NCBI GenBank assembly: GCA_945907055.1
Contig: CAMDSG010000046.1
Location: 1-11,044 of the forward strand
Source: Bifidobacterium breve
GTDB taxonomy: Bacteria; Actinomycetota; Acidimicrobiia; IMCC26256
Reading direction: 5' to 3'
DNA: 11,044 bases
A model generated the notes under the pieces. The model saw only the letters and a list, made by a program, of their open reading frames with translations, ran no database searches and was not told where the DNA came from. Position numbers and translations under genes: made by a program. Shown here piece after piece: positions 1 to 6,459 of the stretch. Position 1 is the stretch's first letter; each line of letters begins with the position of its first letter.

Positions 1-57
1 ACGCCCAACCCTTACTCTTGGCCGCGACGCCCAACCCTTACTCTTGGCCGCGACGCC
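1..57. repeat. Tandem 26-bp direct repeat at the rlmB 3' end
   Basis: Positions 1-26 and 27-52 are identical 26-bp units, and 53-57 (acgcc) begins a third before the sequence diverges. The copy at 27-52 contains the last codons and the TAA stop of rlmB (38-40, minus strand); the other copy lies entirely downstream of the stop. The window starts exactly on a unit boundary, so the array may continue to the left, or the edge may be a contig break inside a repeat. The duplication does not alter the encoded protein. Confidence 0.9.
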
Positions 58-1012
58 TGGCAACGGCGAAGCAGGCGATGGCGGCGGCGGCTGAGACGTT
101 GAGGCTGTCTAGGTGCCCGAAGGTTGGGATACTCGCTATGAGGTCGCATCTTCCACGCGTGAGTCTCGAGAGGCCGCTCCCCTCTGCCCCGAGCACAATC
201 ACAATCGGAGCATCCGCTACTGGGATTTCATTTACATCGACATCTCCATCAGCGTCTAATCCAACTGACCAGACTCCAGCCCGCTTCGCCCTCTCAAGAA
301 ATGACGGAACACCTGAGGTCTGTGCAATCGGAAGCCACTCAGCGGCACCTGCTGCTGCCTTCATTGCAGAGGGAGTCAACCGGGCGCTTCTGTGCTTAGG
401 GAGCACAAATCCTGTGGCGCCTGCCTGCTCAGCAGTTCTCATTACTGCACCCAGGTTGCCAGGGTCAGTCACACCATCAAGCACAACAATGAAGGCCCTC
501 GGGTCCTCGAGTAGTGCGTCAATCTCGACGGGCTCAATCGAGGAGGCGAGAGCAATCACACCTTGTGGCGACTCCGATCGAGCAACCGCCTCCATCTGGG
601 TCGCACCGACTTCGCGCACGCGCACGCGCTGTTCGCCAGCAAGCTCAATAATCTCTTCGATGGCCGGGGAGTTCTCTCGCCCTACTGAGATTAATAATTC
701 CTTTACATCTCTTCTATCGGCGCGCAACAACTCGCGTACTGCATTGACGCCCTCAACTTGATCCCCGCCTAACCCACGCTCGCGCTCTGGCGGCTGCGAG
801 GAGTAATTGTCGAATCCATCAGAGTCGCGCCCACGGCCGCGGTCTGAGAAGTCTCCGCGCTGCTCATTCGAACCCCTACGCCCGCCGTCGCGATAACCAC
901 CTCGACCGGAGTTATTACCTGCTTTATTTCCCGAACTATTGCCGCCACTATTTCCTGCTCTATTTCCGGAACTATTACTTCCGCGCTGTCCGCCGCGCCG
1001 GTCGTTACTCAT
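38..1012 (-). CDS. rlmB: 23S rRNA 2'-O-methyltransferase RlmB/TrmH family (SpoU)
   Basis: Predicted S-adenosylmethionine-dependent 2'-O-ribose methyltransferase of 23S rRNA (Gm2251-type in E. coli), acting during large-subunit assembly. From the chosen ATG it has 324 residues. Residues about 1-84 are a low-complexity Asn/Gly/Ser/Arg-rich segment with SSGN-x-AGN repeats. The SpoU substrate-binding domain starts near VEGVNAV (86-92). The SPOUT knot is at about 174-320, with motif 1 DPGNLGAVMRTA (183-194; N186, R192), motif 2 IVLGAEGSGLS (272-282; E277) and motif 3 with SLNVS (303-307). The ATG at 1012 overlaps the cysS stop as ATGA, implying translational coupling. A GTG at 1021 is an alternative that adds three residues. 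It is the last gene of the carD operon visible here. The family assignment is secure; the exact rRNA target is inferred by homology. Confidence 0.93.
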   Translation of the reverse strand: MSNDRRGGQRGSNSSGNRAGNSGGNSSGNKAGNNSGRGGYRDGGRRGSNEQRGDFSDRGRGRDSDGFDNYSSQPPERERGLGGDQVEGVNAVRELLRADRRDVKELLISVGRENSPAIEEIIELAGEQRVRVREVGATQMEAVARSESPQGVIALASSIEPVEIDALLEDPRAFIVVLDGVTDPGNLGAVMRTAEQAGATGFVLPKHRSARLTPSAMKAAAGAAEWLPIAQTSGVPSFLERAKRAGVWSVGLDADGDVDVNEIPVADAPIVIVLGAEGSGLSRLTRGRCDLIASIPTFGHLDSLNVSAAAAIACFAVARRRGQE

Positions 1013-2388
1013 CGGTGCCACTGCGTACCGCTAGGTCCGTCCTCGAGCACAACACCGCGCTGGGCGAGTTCGTCTCTGATCCTGTCGGCTCCAGCAAAGT
1101 CTCGTGACGCTCGCGCCTCTTCACGCTGCAGCACCAATGAGTCAATCTCATCGGCATCGTCACCGCGCTCAGGCGTCTTCACCATTACCCCAAGGGCACC
1201 TGCAAGCTCAAATGCCGTCGCTGCAAAGGTCCCAGCGGCGAACAAGTCTCCAGCATCTATTGCAGAGTTTGCAGTGCTAATTGCATCGAATACAACGGCG
1301 AGTGCGGCAGGGGTTCCGAAGTCTTCATCCATGGCTGCGCTAAACGCCTCAACTGATGCAGTATCGGTCGAGCAGTCTGCCGGCAGGTCATTGGCATTTG
1401 CGCGCCTTGCTAGAGCATCGAGGCGCTCAACAGCCTTGCCTGCGGCCTCAATCTCAAGCGGGCCGAGTTCGGTCTGCGCACGATAATGAGTCTGCAGTAC
1501 GGCGACCCGAACCGCCCTTCCGCCATGCGCGTCGATTGCCTCTCCCAGCGTGGTGAAGTTACCTAGCGACTTCGACATCTTCTCTCCGCCCACCATCACC
1601 ATCCCAGAGTGAATCCAATGGCGTGCGAATGGGTGCCCCGCGGCCTCAGCCTGTGCGCGTTCATTCTCATGGTGCGGAAAGGTCAAGTCATCCCCGCCAC
1701 CGTGAATATCAAATCCCTCGCCGAGGAGCAGGAGGGACATCGCCGTGCACTCAATATGCCACCCTGGTCGGCCGCGCCCCCATGGAGACTCCCAATCGGG
1801 CTCTCCTGGTTTTGCTGCTTTCCATAGCGCAAAATCAACAGGGCTCTTCTTCGCAGTATCAATCTCAACGCGCGAGCCTGCCCCTTCAAGAAGATCATCA
1901 AGCCTGCGGTTCGAGAGTTCGCCGTATCCGTCGTACGAAGGCACATTGAAGTACACGCCCTGCCCATCAATTACGTAGGCATGATCCTTCTCGATTAACT
2001 CGGCGATTAATTCGAGCATCTCGGAGATGTACTGAGTTGCATGTGGCGTCTCGTCTGGTCGAAGAACATCGAGACGATCCATCTCGAACCAATAGGCATC
2101 TTCGTATGTGCGCGCTACCTCAGACTCAGTAAGGCCTTCACGCGCAGCGCGCCCAATTATTTTGTCCTCAATGTCCGTGATGTTGCTCACAAACATGACA
2201 CTGAGCCCGCTCCACATTAAGTAGCGGCGAATGGTGTCAAATACAACAGCGGTGCGGCCGTGCCCAAGGTGCGGAGCGTCATAGACGGTAGGTCCACATA
2301 CATAGATAGAGACGCTCCCAGGGACCCGGGGAGAGAGGTTGACCCTGCGGCCAAGAAGTGTGTCGTGCAGGCGAATACGAACGGTCAT
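1009..2388 (-). CDS. cysS: Cysteinyl-tRNA synthetase
   Basis: Class I aminoacyl-tRNA synthetase that charges tRNA-Cys with cysteine in the cytoplasm. From the ATG at 2388 it has 459 residues, the usual CysRS length (about 460). Visible signatures are YVCGPTVYD with zinc ligand C31, the HIGH-type motif HLGH (40-43), WHIECTAM with zinc ligand C214, FPHHENE with ligands H239 and E243, and the KMSKS loop (270-274). The C-terminal part holds the usual DALR and tRNA-binding region. A TTG at 2412 is an alternative start, adding eight residues, with a weak upstream AAAGG in the ispF 3' end. The ATG is preferred because about 30 residues before the zinc Cys is normal for the family. The gene ends in an ATGA overlap with rlmB. 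It is adjacent to ispF and rlmB, as in other actinobacteria. Confidence 0.96.
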   Translation of the reverse strand: MTVRIRLHDTLLGRRVNLSPRVPGSVSIYVCGPTVYDAPHLGHGRTAVVFDTIRRYLMWSGLSVMFVSNITDIEDKIIGRAAREGLTESEVARTYEDAYWFEMDRLDVLRPDETPHATQYISEMLELIAELIEKDHAYVIDGQGVYFNVPSYDGYGELSNRRLDDLLEGAGSRVEIDTAKKSPVDFALWKAAKPGEPDWESPWGRGRPGWHIECTAMSLLLLGEGFDIHGGGDDLTFPHHENERAQAEAAGHPFARHWIHSGMVMVGGEKMSKSLGNFTTLGEAIDAHGGRAVRVAVLQTHYRAQTELGPLEIEAAGKAVERLDALARRANANDLPADCSTDTASVEAFSAAMDEDFGTPAALAVVFDAISTANSAIDAGDLFAAGTFAATAFELAGALGVMVKTPERGDDADEIDSLVLQREEARASRDFAGADRIRDELAQRGVVLEDGPSGTQWHR

Positions 2389-2418
2389 TGCAGCGAGGTT
2401 ACCCGCGCTCAATCAGAA

Positions 2419-2913
2419 TCAACCTTTGTTGAGCATCGCCACTGCCCAACAGGCGATTCCCTCGACCCGGCCAACGAAACCAAGGCCCTCTCCGCGTTTT
2501 GGGGTAACGGAGACATGCAGGGCTACACCGAGCGGCTCCTGGAGCGGAGCGAGAGCCTGGGCAAGCCCTGACTGCATCGCAGCAAGATGCTCAGCGAGAC
2601 GTGGCTGCTCAGCGGCTATCACGACATCTACGTTCTGGACCCACCAACCCTGAGCGCTGACCCGTCGAGCCACATCCGAGAGTAAATCCATCGATGAAAT
2701 GCCAGAATATTTGGCGTTGCTCGCTGGAAAGAGCGACCCCAGATCGGGTAGCCCCGCCGGTCCGAGCAGCGAGTCGGCAACAGCATGTGCGACGACATCT
2801 GCATCTGAGTGGCCAACTAGACCCTGGCCCTCGATCGTCACTCCACCAATGACGAGTGGAGCATCACCGCCGAATGGGTGAACATCAAAACCAAGCCCAA
2901 CGCGAAAGATCAT
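2419..2913 (-). CDS. ispF: 2-C-methyl-D-erythritol 2,4-cyclodiphosphate synthase
   Basis: Fifth enzyme of the MEP (non-mevalonate) isoprenoid pathway: it cyclises CDP-methylerythritol 2-phosphate to MEcPP with release of CMP, as a zinc-containing trimer in the cytoplasm. It has 164 residues, normal for IspF. Metal ligands are visible as D10 and H12 (GFDVHPF) and H43 in the helix after HSDAD (35-39). The C-terminal signature is LGFVGRVEGIA (144-154). The usual KATTTE stretch is replaced by TPKRGE (137-142), a form similar to that of several actinobacterial IspF proteins; T137 and E142 remain. The ATG overlaps the ispD stop as ATGA (2910-2913), so the two successive pathway genes are probably translationally coupled. 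The step in between, IspE, is not in this window. Confidence 0.96.
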   Translation of the reverse strand: MIFRVGLGFDVHPFGGDAPLVIGGVTIEGQGLVGHSDADVVAHAVADSLLGPAGLPDLGSLFPASNAKYSGISSMDLLSDVARRVSAQGWWVQNVDVVIAAEQPRLAEHLAAMQSGLAQALAPLQEPLGVALHVSVTPKRGEGLGFVGRVEGIACWAVAMLNKG

Positions 2914-3575
2914 GCGCTCGCCTCTGCTTCGCCTTCACTCGTGGAGCGCTCCATTAAGAGAGCCTCGAGTCGCGTTAGGTCACTGCCTTCAGTAATTTTT
3001 TGATTCAGCGCATCGCCCTGCACGACCATGACGATACCCCCAATGGCCTCGATCAATCCAGCGTCATCTGTTGCATCGCCGCCAGCAAGATGCGCATCTC
3101 GGAGCTTCGCAGCATTAAAAGCCTGCGGTGTCTGCACCGCTACGAGTTCGCTGCGATTGAGTGTCTCGACAACCATGCCTCGGCTTACGCGCTTGATCGT
3201 GTCGGGGATTGCGATACCTGGAACTGCGCCATCGGCACCAGCCTTCACTGCATCAATAACTGCGGAGTAAGTTGCTCGTGTTGCAAGTGGGCGCGCGACA
3301 TCATGTACAACTATCACCTCCACCTCCGGAGGAATCACAGCGAGCCCAGCGCGAACTGAGTCGGATCTCTGGGCCCCGCCTTCAACTACAGCGTGGACCG
3401 GCGGCCCTACCCATGACTCGCCGGCCGGGAGTACGAGTACAACGGCATCTACAACATCGTGGGCTCCGTGGATGGCGCGATCAATTATGCGCGCCCCAGA
3501 AAGATCAAGGAACTGCTTCTGAGCCCCAAAGCGCGTGCCGCTGCCCGCTCCAAGAAGAATTGCCCAAGTGGTCAT
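2910..3575 (-). CDS. ispD: 2-C-methyl-D-erythritol 4-phosphate cytidylyltransferase
   Basis: Third enzyme of the MEP pathway: it joins CTP and 2-C-methyl-D-erythritol 4-phosphate to give CDP-methylerythritol and pyrophosphate. It has 221 residues, near the family norm. The N-terminal nucleotide-binding loop is LLGAGSGTRFG (7-17) followed by QKQF (19-22), so R15 and K20 match the catalytic Arg and Lys of the family although the usual Pro before KQ is Gln. HDVARP (91-96) carries the metal-binding Asp, TDDA (169-172) and NQKITEGSDL (191-200) complete the signature. The last residues form a short acidic tail. The ATG overlaps the stop of the PIN/TRAM gene (ATGA, 3572-3575) and the 3' end overlaps ispF in the same way. 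Confidence 0.96.
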   Translation of the reverse strand: MTTWAILLGAGSGTRFGAQKQFLDLSGARIIDRAIHGAHDVVDAVVLVLPAGESWVGPPVHAVVEGGAQRSDSVRAGLAVIPPEVEVIVVHDVARPLATRATYSAVIDAVKAGADGAVPGIAIPDTIKRVSRGMVVETLNRSELVAVQTPQAFNAAKLRDAHLAGGDATDDAGLIEAIGGIVMVVQGDALNQKITEGSDLTRLEALLMERSTSEGEAEASA

Positions 3576-4660
3576 TCGCCAATGATGCCCGAGGATGCAT
3601 GTGTTTCGCGCAAACTAACTGCAGGCTTTGCAAAAATTAGGCGCCCTGCTGCATTTGGAACCACAGAGGAGACCACTATCTCCATGGGTTCGCCGCCAAT
3701 TGAAGGTGCTCCACCGTTAACAACCACCATAGACCCGTCGTCCAGAAATCCAACTCCCTGACCCGGCTCGCGCCCGGCTTTAAGAATACGAAGCATCATT
3801 CGCTCTCCGGCAAGAACCGCTGGCGCTAAATCAGCGGCGAGCCGTCGAAGATTGAGAGTCGGGACTCCCTGAATCTCAGCGACACTAGCTAGTTGGGCAT
3901 CCGCTGTTAGGAGACGCAGGGAGAGTCTCTTAGCAAGTGCGACAAGTTTTGCGTCGACCTGAGCGATCTCCGGCATTTCATCATCGAGCAGACTGATTCT
4001 CACAGACCCAGCACTCTTAATGTGCTCAAGTGTCTCTAGCCCACGCCGAGCGCGTCTTGCGCGAGGGTCTTCACTCCCAGCATCGGCAAACCCCTGTATT
4101 TCATCTAGAACAAATCTCGCTACGAATAGATCATCTCGGATGACGCCGGAGTCGAGCAGCCCCGCGAATCGTCCATCCATCAGCGCTGAGGTATCAAGTA
4201 GATATCCATCACGAGGGTCGAACGCCTCAGCGCGAACCAGCGGCCGTGTTGAGAGTCCGGCGGCTGCGAATAGATCGCCACTATGAGACGCTGCGATGCG
4301 AAATCCCAGTGCCCCTAATACCCAAGTTGCGATACCAGCTATTGGAATGGAGATCGCAGGGCGAACATGTAGGAGAAGCGGGAGCGTCAAAATTGTCCCT
4401 GCCACCGCTCCAGCGATGGCACCGAGCGCGCCGACGACAAGTTGAGGCCCGGGGAGGCGAGCAACCCGTCGCTCAACTACACCTAAAACGCGATCTGTTG
4501 TACGGCCAAGCAGACCTCCGCTTATGTACCCAATGAGAACGCCGAGCATCGCCCCAATACCGCCAGCCGAGGGAGCAGATGGCACTAGGTCGCGAGCAAG
4601 CCAATAGCCCGCGGCGGTACCCAGGAGCACCATGAACCCGCGCATTACCTCGACGAACAA
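3572..4660 (-). CDS. Membrane-anchored PIN/TRAM domain protein (YacL-like)
   Basis: Predicted integral membrane protein with a cytoplasmic PIN-type nuclease domain and a C-terminal TRAM domain, the layout of Bacillus YacL; its substrate is not known. It has 362 residues from the chosen start. Four hydrophobic segments occupy about 8-120. The PIN domain (about 150-275) keeps the four acidic metal-binding positions: D156 (LLDTSAL), E187 (VLDEIQG), D236 (QVDAKL) and D254 (TADAQL), so it looks catalytically competent. The TRAM-like beta region is about 281-346. The start is the TTG at 4660 because GGAGG lies 7 nt upstream (4668-4672). An upstream in-frame TTG at 4690 would put that site inside the gene, and the ATG at 4645 lacks a well spaced site. 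It lies between carD and ispD, like Firmicutes yacL, and overlaps ispD by 4 bp. Confidence 0.88.
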   Translation of the reverse strand: MFVEVMRGFMVLLGTAAGYWLARDLVPSAPSAGGIGAMLGVLIGYISGGLLGRTTDRVLGVVERRVARLPGPQLVVGALGAIAGAVAGTILTLPLLLHVRPAISIPIAGIATWVLGALGFRIAASHSGDLFAAAGLSTRPLVRAEAFDPRDGYLLDTSALMDGRFAGLLDSGVIRDDLFVARFVLDEIQGFADAGSEDPRARRARRGLETLEHIKSAGSVRISLLDDEMPEIAQVDAKLVALAKRLSLRLLTADAQLASVAEIQGVPTLNLRRLAADLAPAVLAGERMMLRILKAGREPGQGVGFLDDGSMVVVNGGAPSIGGEPMEIVVSSVVPNAAGRLIFAKPAVSLRETHASSGIIGE

Positions 4661-4667
4661 AGCCAAA

Positions 4668-4672
4668 CCTCC
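4668..4672 (-). promoter_or_regulatory. Shine-Dalgarno site deciding the PIN/TRAM start
   Basis: GGAGG on the minus strand is separated by 7 nt (4661-4667) from the TTG at 4660. This is the strongest ribosome binding site near the gene's 5' end, and it selects this TTG over the upstream TTG at 4690 and the downstream ATG at 4645. Confidence 0.7.
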
Positions 4673-4768
4673 AAGAGGATGAGCACTCAATCAACGAGTA
4701 CCCAGAGAACGATCCCTTGAGCATCGGCGTCTTGGAGTCTCTTCTTTAGGAGAAAACTTCCCCGAAAG

Positions 4769-4795
4769 TAGGGCCAAAAACGGGTGACGGCCCTA
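4769..4795 (-). terminator. Hairpin between carD and the PIN/TRAM gene
   Basis: A perfect 7-bp inverted repeat, TAGGGCC and GGCCCTA (4769-4775 and 4789-4795), encloses a 13-nt loop. It begins 21 bp after the carD stop. On the minus strand the right arm is not followed by a U-rich run, so it is not a canonical intrinsic terminator. It could be a weak or partial terminator lowering expression of the downstream genes relative to carD, or an RNA processing element. The rest of 4661-4816 shows no ORF and no promoter I can support. Confidence 0.4.
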
Positions 4796-4816
4796 AATAG
4801 AGACGGCTTCTTCAGA

Positions 4817-5599
4817 TCAGGCTTTCTTGGCAGGGGCCTTCTTAGCTGGGGCCTTCTTTGCTACAGCCTTGGCCGGGGCCTTCTTAGCTACAGCTTTGGC
4901 CACTGTTTTTGTAGCGGCCTTCTTCGCCGGTGCTGCGACCGCTGGAGCCTTCTCGGCCGTCTCCGCTTTGGGGGCCTTAGCGGCAGTCTTAGCTGGGGCC
5001 TTCTTTGCCGGAGCTGCAACTTCCTTAGGCTTGCGAACAACAGCACGCTTAGGGGTAGTCGGGTCTATCAAGGGCTTACGGTCAGGTATCGGCTTGGGGG
5101 TTGGAACGCCGCCCGTCTTACCGAGTACCTCATCAAGCTTCATCTCCGCTGTGTCTTCATCGACATTGAGCGCAAACGTCAACTCGCTTACAAGTATCTG
5201 ACGCGCTTTGCCAAGCATGCGCTTCTCGCCTGCGCTTAGGCCTTTATCGCGCTCACGAATTGTGAGGTTACGGACAACCTCGGCGACCTGATAGATATCT
5301 CCGCTCTTCAACTTCTCTACGTGGTTCTTAAAACGACGAGACCAGTTGGTTGGCATGCGCGCCTCGCGCTTACGCAGAACGGCAAATACCTCCTCTACCT
5401 CCTCGTCATTGATCACATCGCGGAGCCCAATTTCAGCTGCATTATCTGCAGGCACCTTTAGGGTCAACTCGCCATAAGCCAGCCGGAGGACTAGGTAATC
5501 TCGCCGAACCCCAAGGGGATCGGAGACCTTCTCAAGGCGCTCAATTGTGGCGGCACCGTGATGTGGATAAACGACTTTGTCTCCGACCTCGAAAGGCAT
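4817..5599 (-). CDS. carD: CarD-family RNA polymerase-binding regulator with H1-like tail
   Basis: CarD binds the RNA polymerase beta subunit and stabilises open promoter complexes, with broad effects on rRNA and housekeeping transcription. It has 260 residues; mycobacterial CarD has 162. Residues 1-160 are a full CarD: the N-terminal Tudor-like RNAP-interaction domain (FEVGDKVVYPHHGAATIE, 3-20) and the helical DNA-binding domain with NWSRRFK (85-91), whose W86 matches the Trp that contacts the upstream edge of the bubble. Residues about 161-182 are a Pro-rich linker. Residues 183-260 are a Lys/Ala/Pro-rich tail with PAKKA-type repeats (20 Lys in the last 70 residues), like histone H1 C-terminal tails. 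The ATG at 5599 is chosen because AAGGAG lies 4 nt upstream and it starts exactly at the family N-terminus. First gene of the minus-strand operon. Confidence 0.95.
   Translation of the reverse strand: MPFEVGDKVVYPHHGAATIERLEKVSDPLGVRRDYLVLRLAYGELTLKVPADNAAEIGLRDVINDEEVEEVFAVLRKREARMPTNWSRRFKNHVEKLKSGDIYQVAEVVRNLTIRERDKGLSAGEKRMLGKARQILVSELTFALNVDEDTAEMKLDEVLGKTGGVPTPKPIPDRKPLIDPTTPKRAVVRKPKEVAAPAKKAPAKTAAKAPKAETAEKAPAVAAPAKKAATKTVAKAVAKKAPAKAVAKKAPAKKAPAKKA
4820..5050 (-). repeat. Degenerate repeats encoding the PAKKA-type CarD tail
   Basis: On the plus strand the words gccttctt and ggggccttctt recur at short intervals, which is the reverse complement of repeated AAGAAGGC (Lys-Lys-Ala) codons. 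The spacing follows the protein repeats PAKKA, AVAKK and APAKT. Such imperfect coding repeats are prone to slippage, so tail length may vary between strains. Confidence 0.75.
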
Positions 5600-5603
5600 G
5601 TAA

Positions 5604-5623
5604 CTCCTTGGGGCTAAAACCCC
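5604..5623 (-). promoter_or_regulatory. carD Shine-Dalgarno site and leader hairpin
   Basis: AAGGAG (5604-5609) lies 4 nt before the carD ATG. Directly upstream, GGGG-TTTTAG-CCCC (5610-5623) can form a 4-bp GC hairpin abutting the ribosome binding site. The Shine-Dalgarno call is firm. The hairpin is short, and a role in translation control is only a possibility. Confidence 0.65.
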
Positions 5624-5660
5624 TATAACTAGTAGCCGCAGAGGGCGGCGGGGAACCTCC

Positions 5661-5666
5661 ATTGTA
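5661..5666 (-). promoter_or_regulatory. Candidate carD -10 box
   Basis: TACAAT on the minus strand (5 of 6 to TATAAT) would give a transcript start near 5654 and a leader of about 55 nt for carD. No good -35 is seen 16-18 nt upstream (TTCGGG is the nearest). The identification rests on the -10 box and its place upstream of the operon. Confidence 0.4.
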
Positions 5667-5668
5667 CA

Positions 5669-5686
5669 GGGTTTTCCACCAAACCC
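5669..5686. promoter_or_regulatory. Perfect 6-6-6 inverted repeat, possible operator
   Basis: GGGTTT-TCCACC-AAACCC is a perfect dyad in the divergent carD/crp-like intergenic region. It lies immediately upstream of the candidate carD -10 box, so a bound protein would cover the -35/spacer area of carD. It is centred about 58 bp upstream of the start codon of the Crp-like gene. It does not match the E. coli CRP (TGTGA-N6-TCACA) or FNR consensus. Which protein, if any, binds it is unknown; the adjacent Crp-family regulator is the obvious candidate. Confidence 0.45.
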
Positions 5687-5723
5687 GAAATAGAGCCGAT
5701 TCCTTAGATGGTTGATGTCTGAC

Positions 5724-5729
5724 TAGTCT
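5724..5729 (+). promoter_or_regulatory. TANNNT -10 box placed for a leaderless crp-like mRNA
   Basis: TAGTCT ends 6 nt before the GTG start at 5736, i.e. at -12 to -7 if transcription begins at the G of the start codon. There is no Shine-Dalgarno site upstream of that GTG. This is the arrangement of leaderless actinobacterial transcripts. No clear -35 is seen. Confidence 0.45.
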
Positions 5730-5735
5730 GCAGAT

Positions 5736-6401
5736 GTGCCGCAAAGACGACTTCTCAACACCACACAACTATTCGCTTCGATGCCCCCCGAGGTCCTTGA
5801 GTCCTTGCGAAATCAAGCAACGGTCCAGACCTTCGCAAAGGGATCCGACCTCTTCACAGAGGGCGATACTGCGACTGAACTTTTCGTAGTTGTCGAGGGG
5901 CGTATCGCAATCGCTACACAAGCTAGCGACGGTCGCGAGACTTTGGTTGCCGTGATGGAGACGGGGGGTCTATTCGGCGAACTTGGAGCCTTTGATGACC
6001 AGCCGCGCTCTGCCGATGCACGCGCTCTGGTTGATTCACAAGTGATTGCCATTCCCTATGAAGCGGTGCGCAGAGAGTTTGAGCAGCACCCCGAGTTGCT
6101 GTGGTTAATCGTCCGGCTCCTAGCGCAGCGTTTACGCGCCACGGACGAAGCTCTTGCCGACTCTGTATTCCTTGACGTACCGGCGCGAACTGCTAAGCGC
6201 CTTCTCGAACTAGCGGGCGATCGCAACGAGTTTCAACTCCCTATGACTCAAGAGGATCTTGCAGGGCTCGTTGGAGCATCGCGCGAGCGTGTCAACAAAG
6301 CCCTTGCAATGTTTACGCGACTCGGATGGATCGAGACGGTCGGGCGCGCTAACTATCGCATCCTCGACCGAGAGAGCCTTGCGCAGCGTGCAGAGCAGTA
6401 G
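5736..6401 (+). CDS. Crp/FNR-family transcriptional regulator, GlxR-like
   Basis: Predicted dimeric DNA-binding regulator responding to a cyclic nucleotide, probably cAMP. It has 221 residues, normal for Crp. The cNMP-binding beta-roll is at about 12-125. The phosphate-binding cassette has G81-E82 and R91-S92 (GELGAFDDQPRSADARA), matching the Gly-Glu and Arg-Ser pair that binds cAMP in E. coli CRP, so ligand binding looks intact. A long dimerisation helix (about 110-140) leads into a winged helix-turn-helix (about 150-215), with MTQEDLAGLVGASRERVNKAL as helix-turn-helix (170-190), very like actinobacterial GlxR/Crp. The GTG at 5736 is used because it gives the normal N-terminus (LLNTTQLFASM). 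It has no Shine-Dalgarno site. The gene is divergent from carD and may control it or itself through the intergenic dyad. It ends in a hairpin. Confidence 0.9.
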   Translation: MPQRRLLNTTQLFASMPPEVLESLRNQATVQTFAKGSDLFTEGDTATELFVVVEGRIAIATQASDGRETLVAVMETGGLFGELGAFDDQPRSADARALVDSQVIAIPYEAVRREFEQHPELLWLIVRLLAQRLRATDEALADSVFLDVPARTAKRLLELAGDRNEFQLPMTQEDLAGLVGASRERVNKALAMFTRLGWIETVGRANYRILDRESLAQRAEQ

Positions 6402-6419
6402 AGGTTTGTAGAACCTCTA
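6399..6419. terminator. Hairpin over the crp-like stop codon, probable bidirectional terminator
   Basis: TAGAGGTT and AACCTCTA (6399-6406 and 6412-6419) form a perfect 8-bp stem with a 5-nt loop (TGTAG). The left arm begins with the TAG stop of the Crp-like gene. It lies between convergent genes, 40 bp beyond the stop of the dienelactone hydrolase gene on the other strand, so it could serve both. There is no U-tract on either side, as is common for actinobacterial hairpin terminators. Confidence 0.55.
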
Positions 6420-6459
6420 GAGCCCTTGCGAGACCACGCTACGAGACGGGCGAGATCCG

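Noticed and set aside
1..57. CRISPR or telomere-like array
   Set aside because: The units are directly adjacent with no spacers, and only two full copies exist.
18..761. Long plus-strand open frame antisense to rlmB
   Set aside because: It is Ser/Thr/Ala-rich with no recognisable domain, and the opposite strand encodes a complete RlmB with all motifs.
1013..1021. GTG start adding three residues to RlmB
   Set aside because: The ATG at 1012 gives the same ATGA overlap as the other operon junctions; the GTG has no better ribosome binding site. It cannot be fully excluded.
2389..2412. TTG start of cysS eight residues upstream
   Set aside because: It has a weak AAAGG about 10 nt upstream, but the ATG gives the normal distance to the zinc Cys. 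Left as an alternative.
4784..5239. Plus-strand frames antisense to the CarD tail (Gly/Leu- or Ala-rich)
   Set aside because: Their composition is the mirror of the Lys/Ala codon repeats on the other strand, so they are shadows.
5600..5662. CarD extension of 21 residues upstream of MPFEVGD
   Set aside because: The good AAGGAG site at 5604-5609 and the family N-terminus both point to the ATG at 5599; the extension would overlap the candidate promoter.
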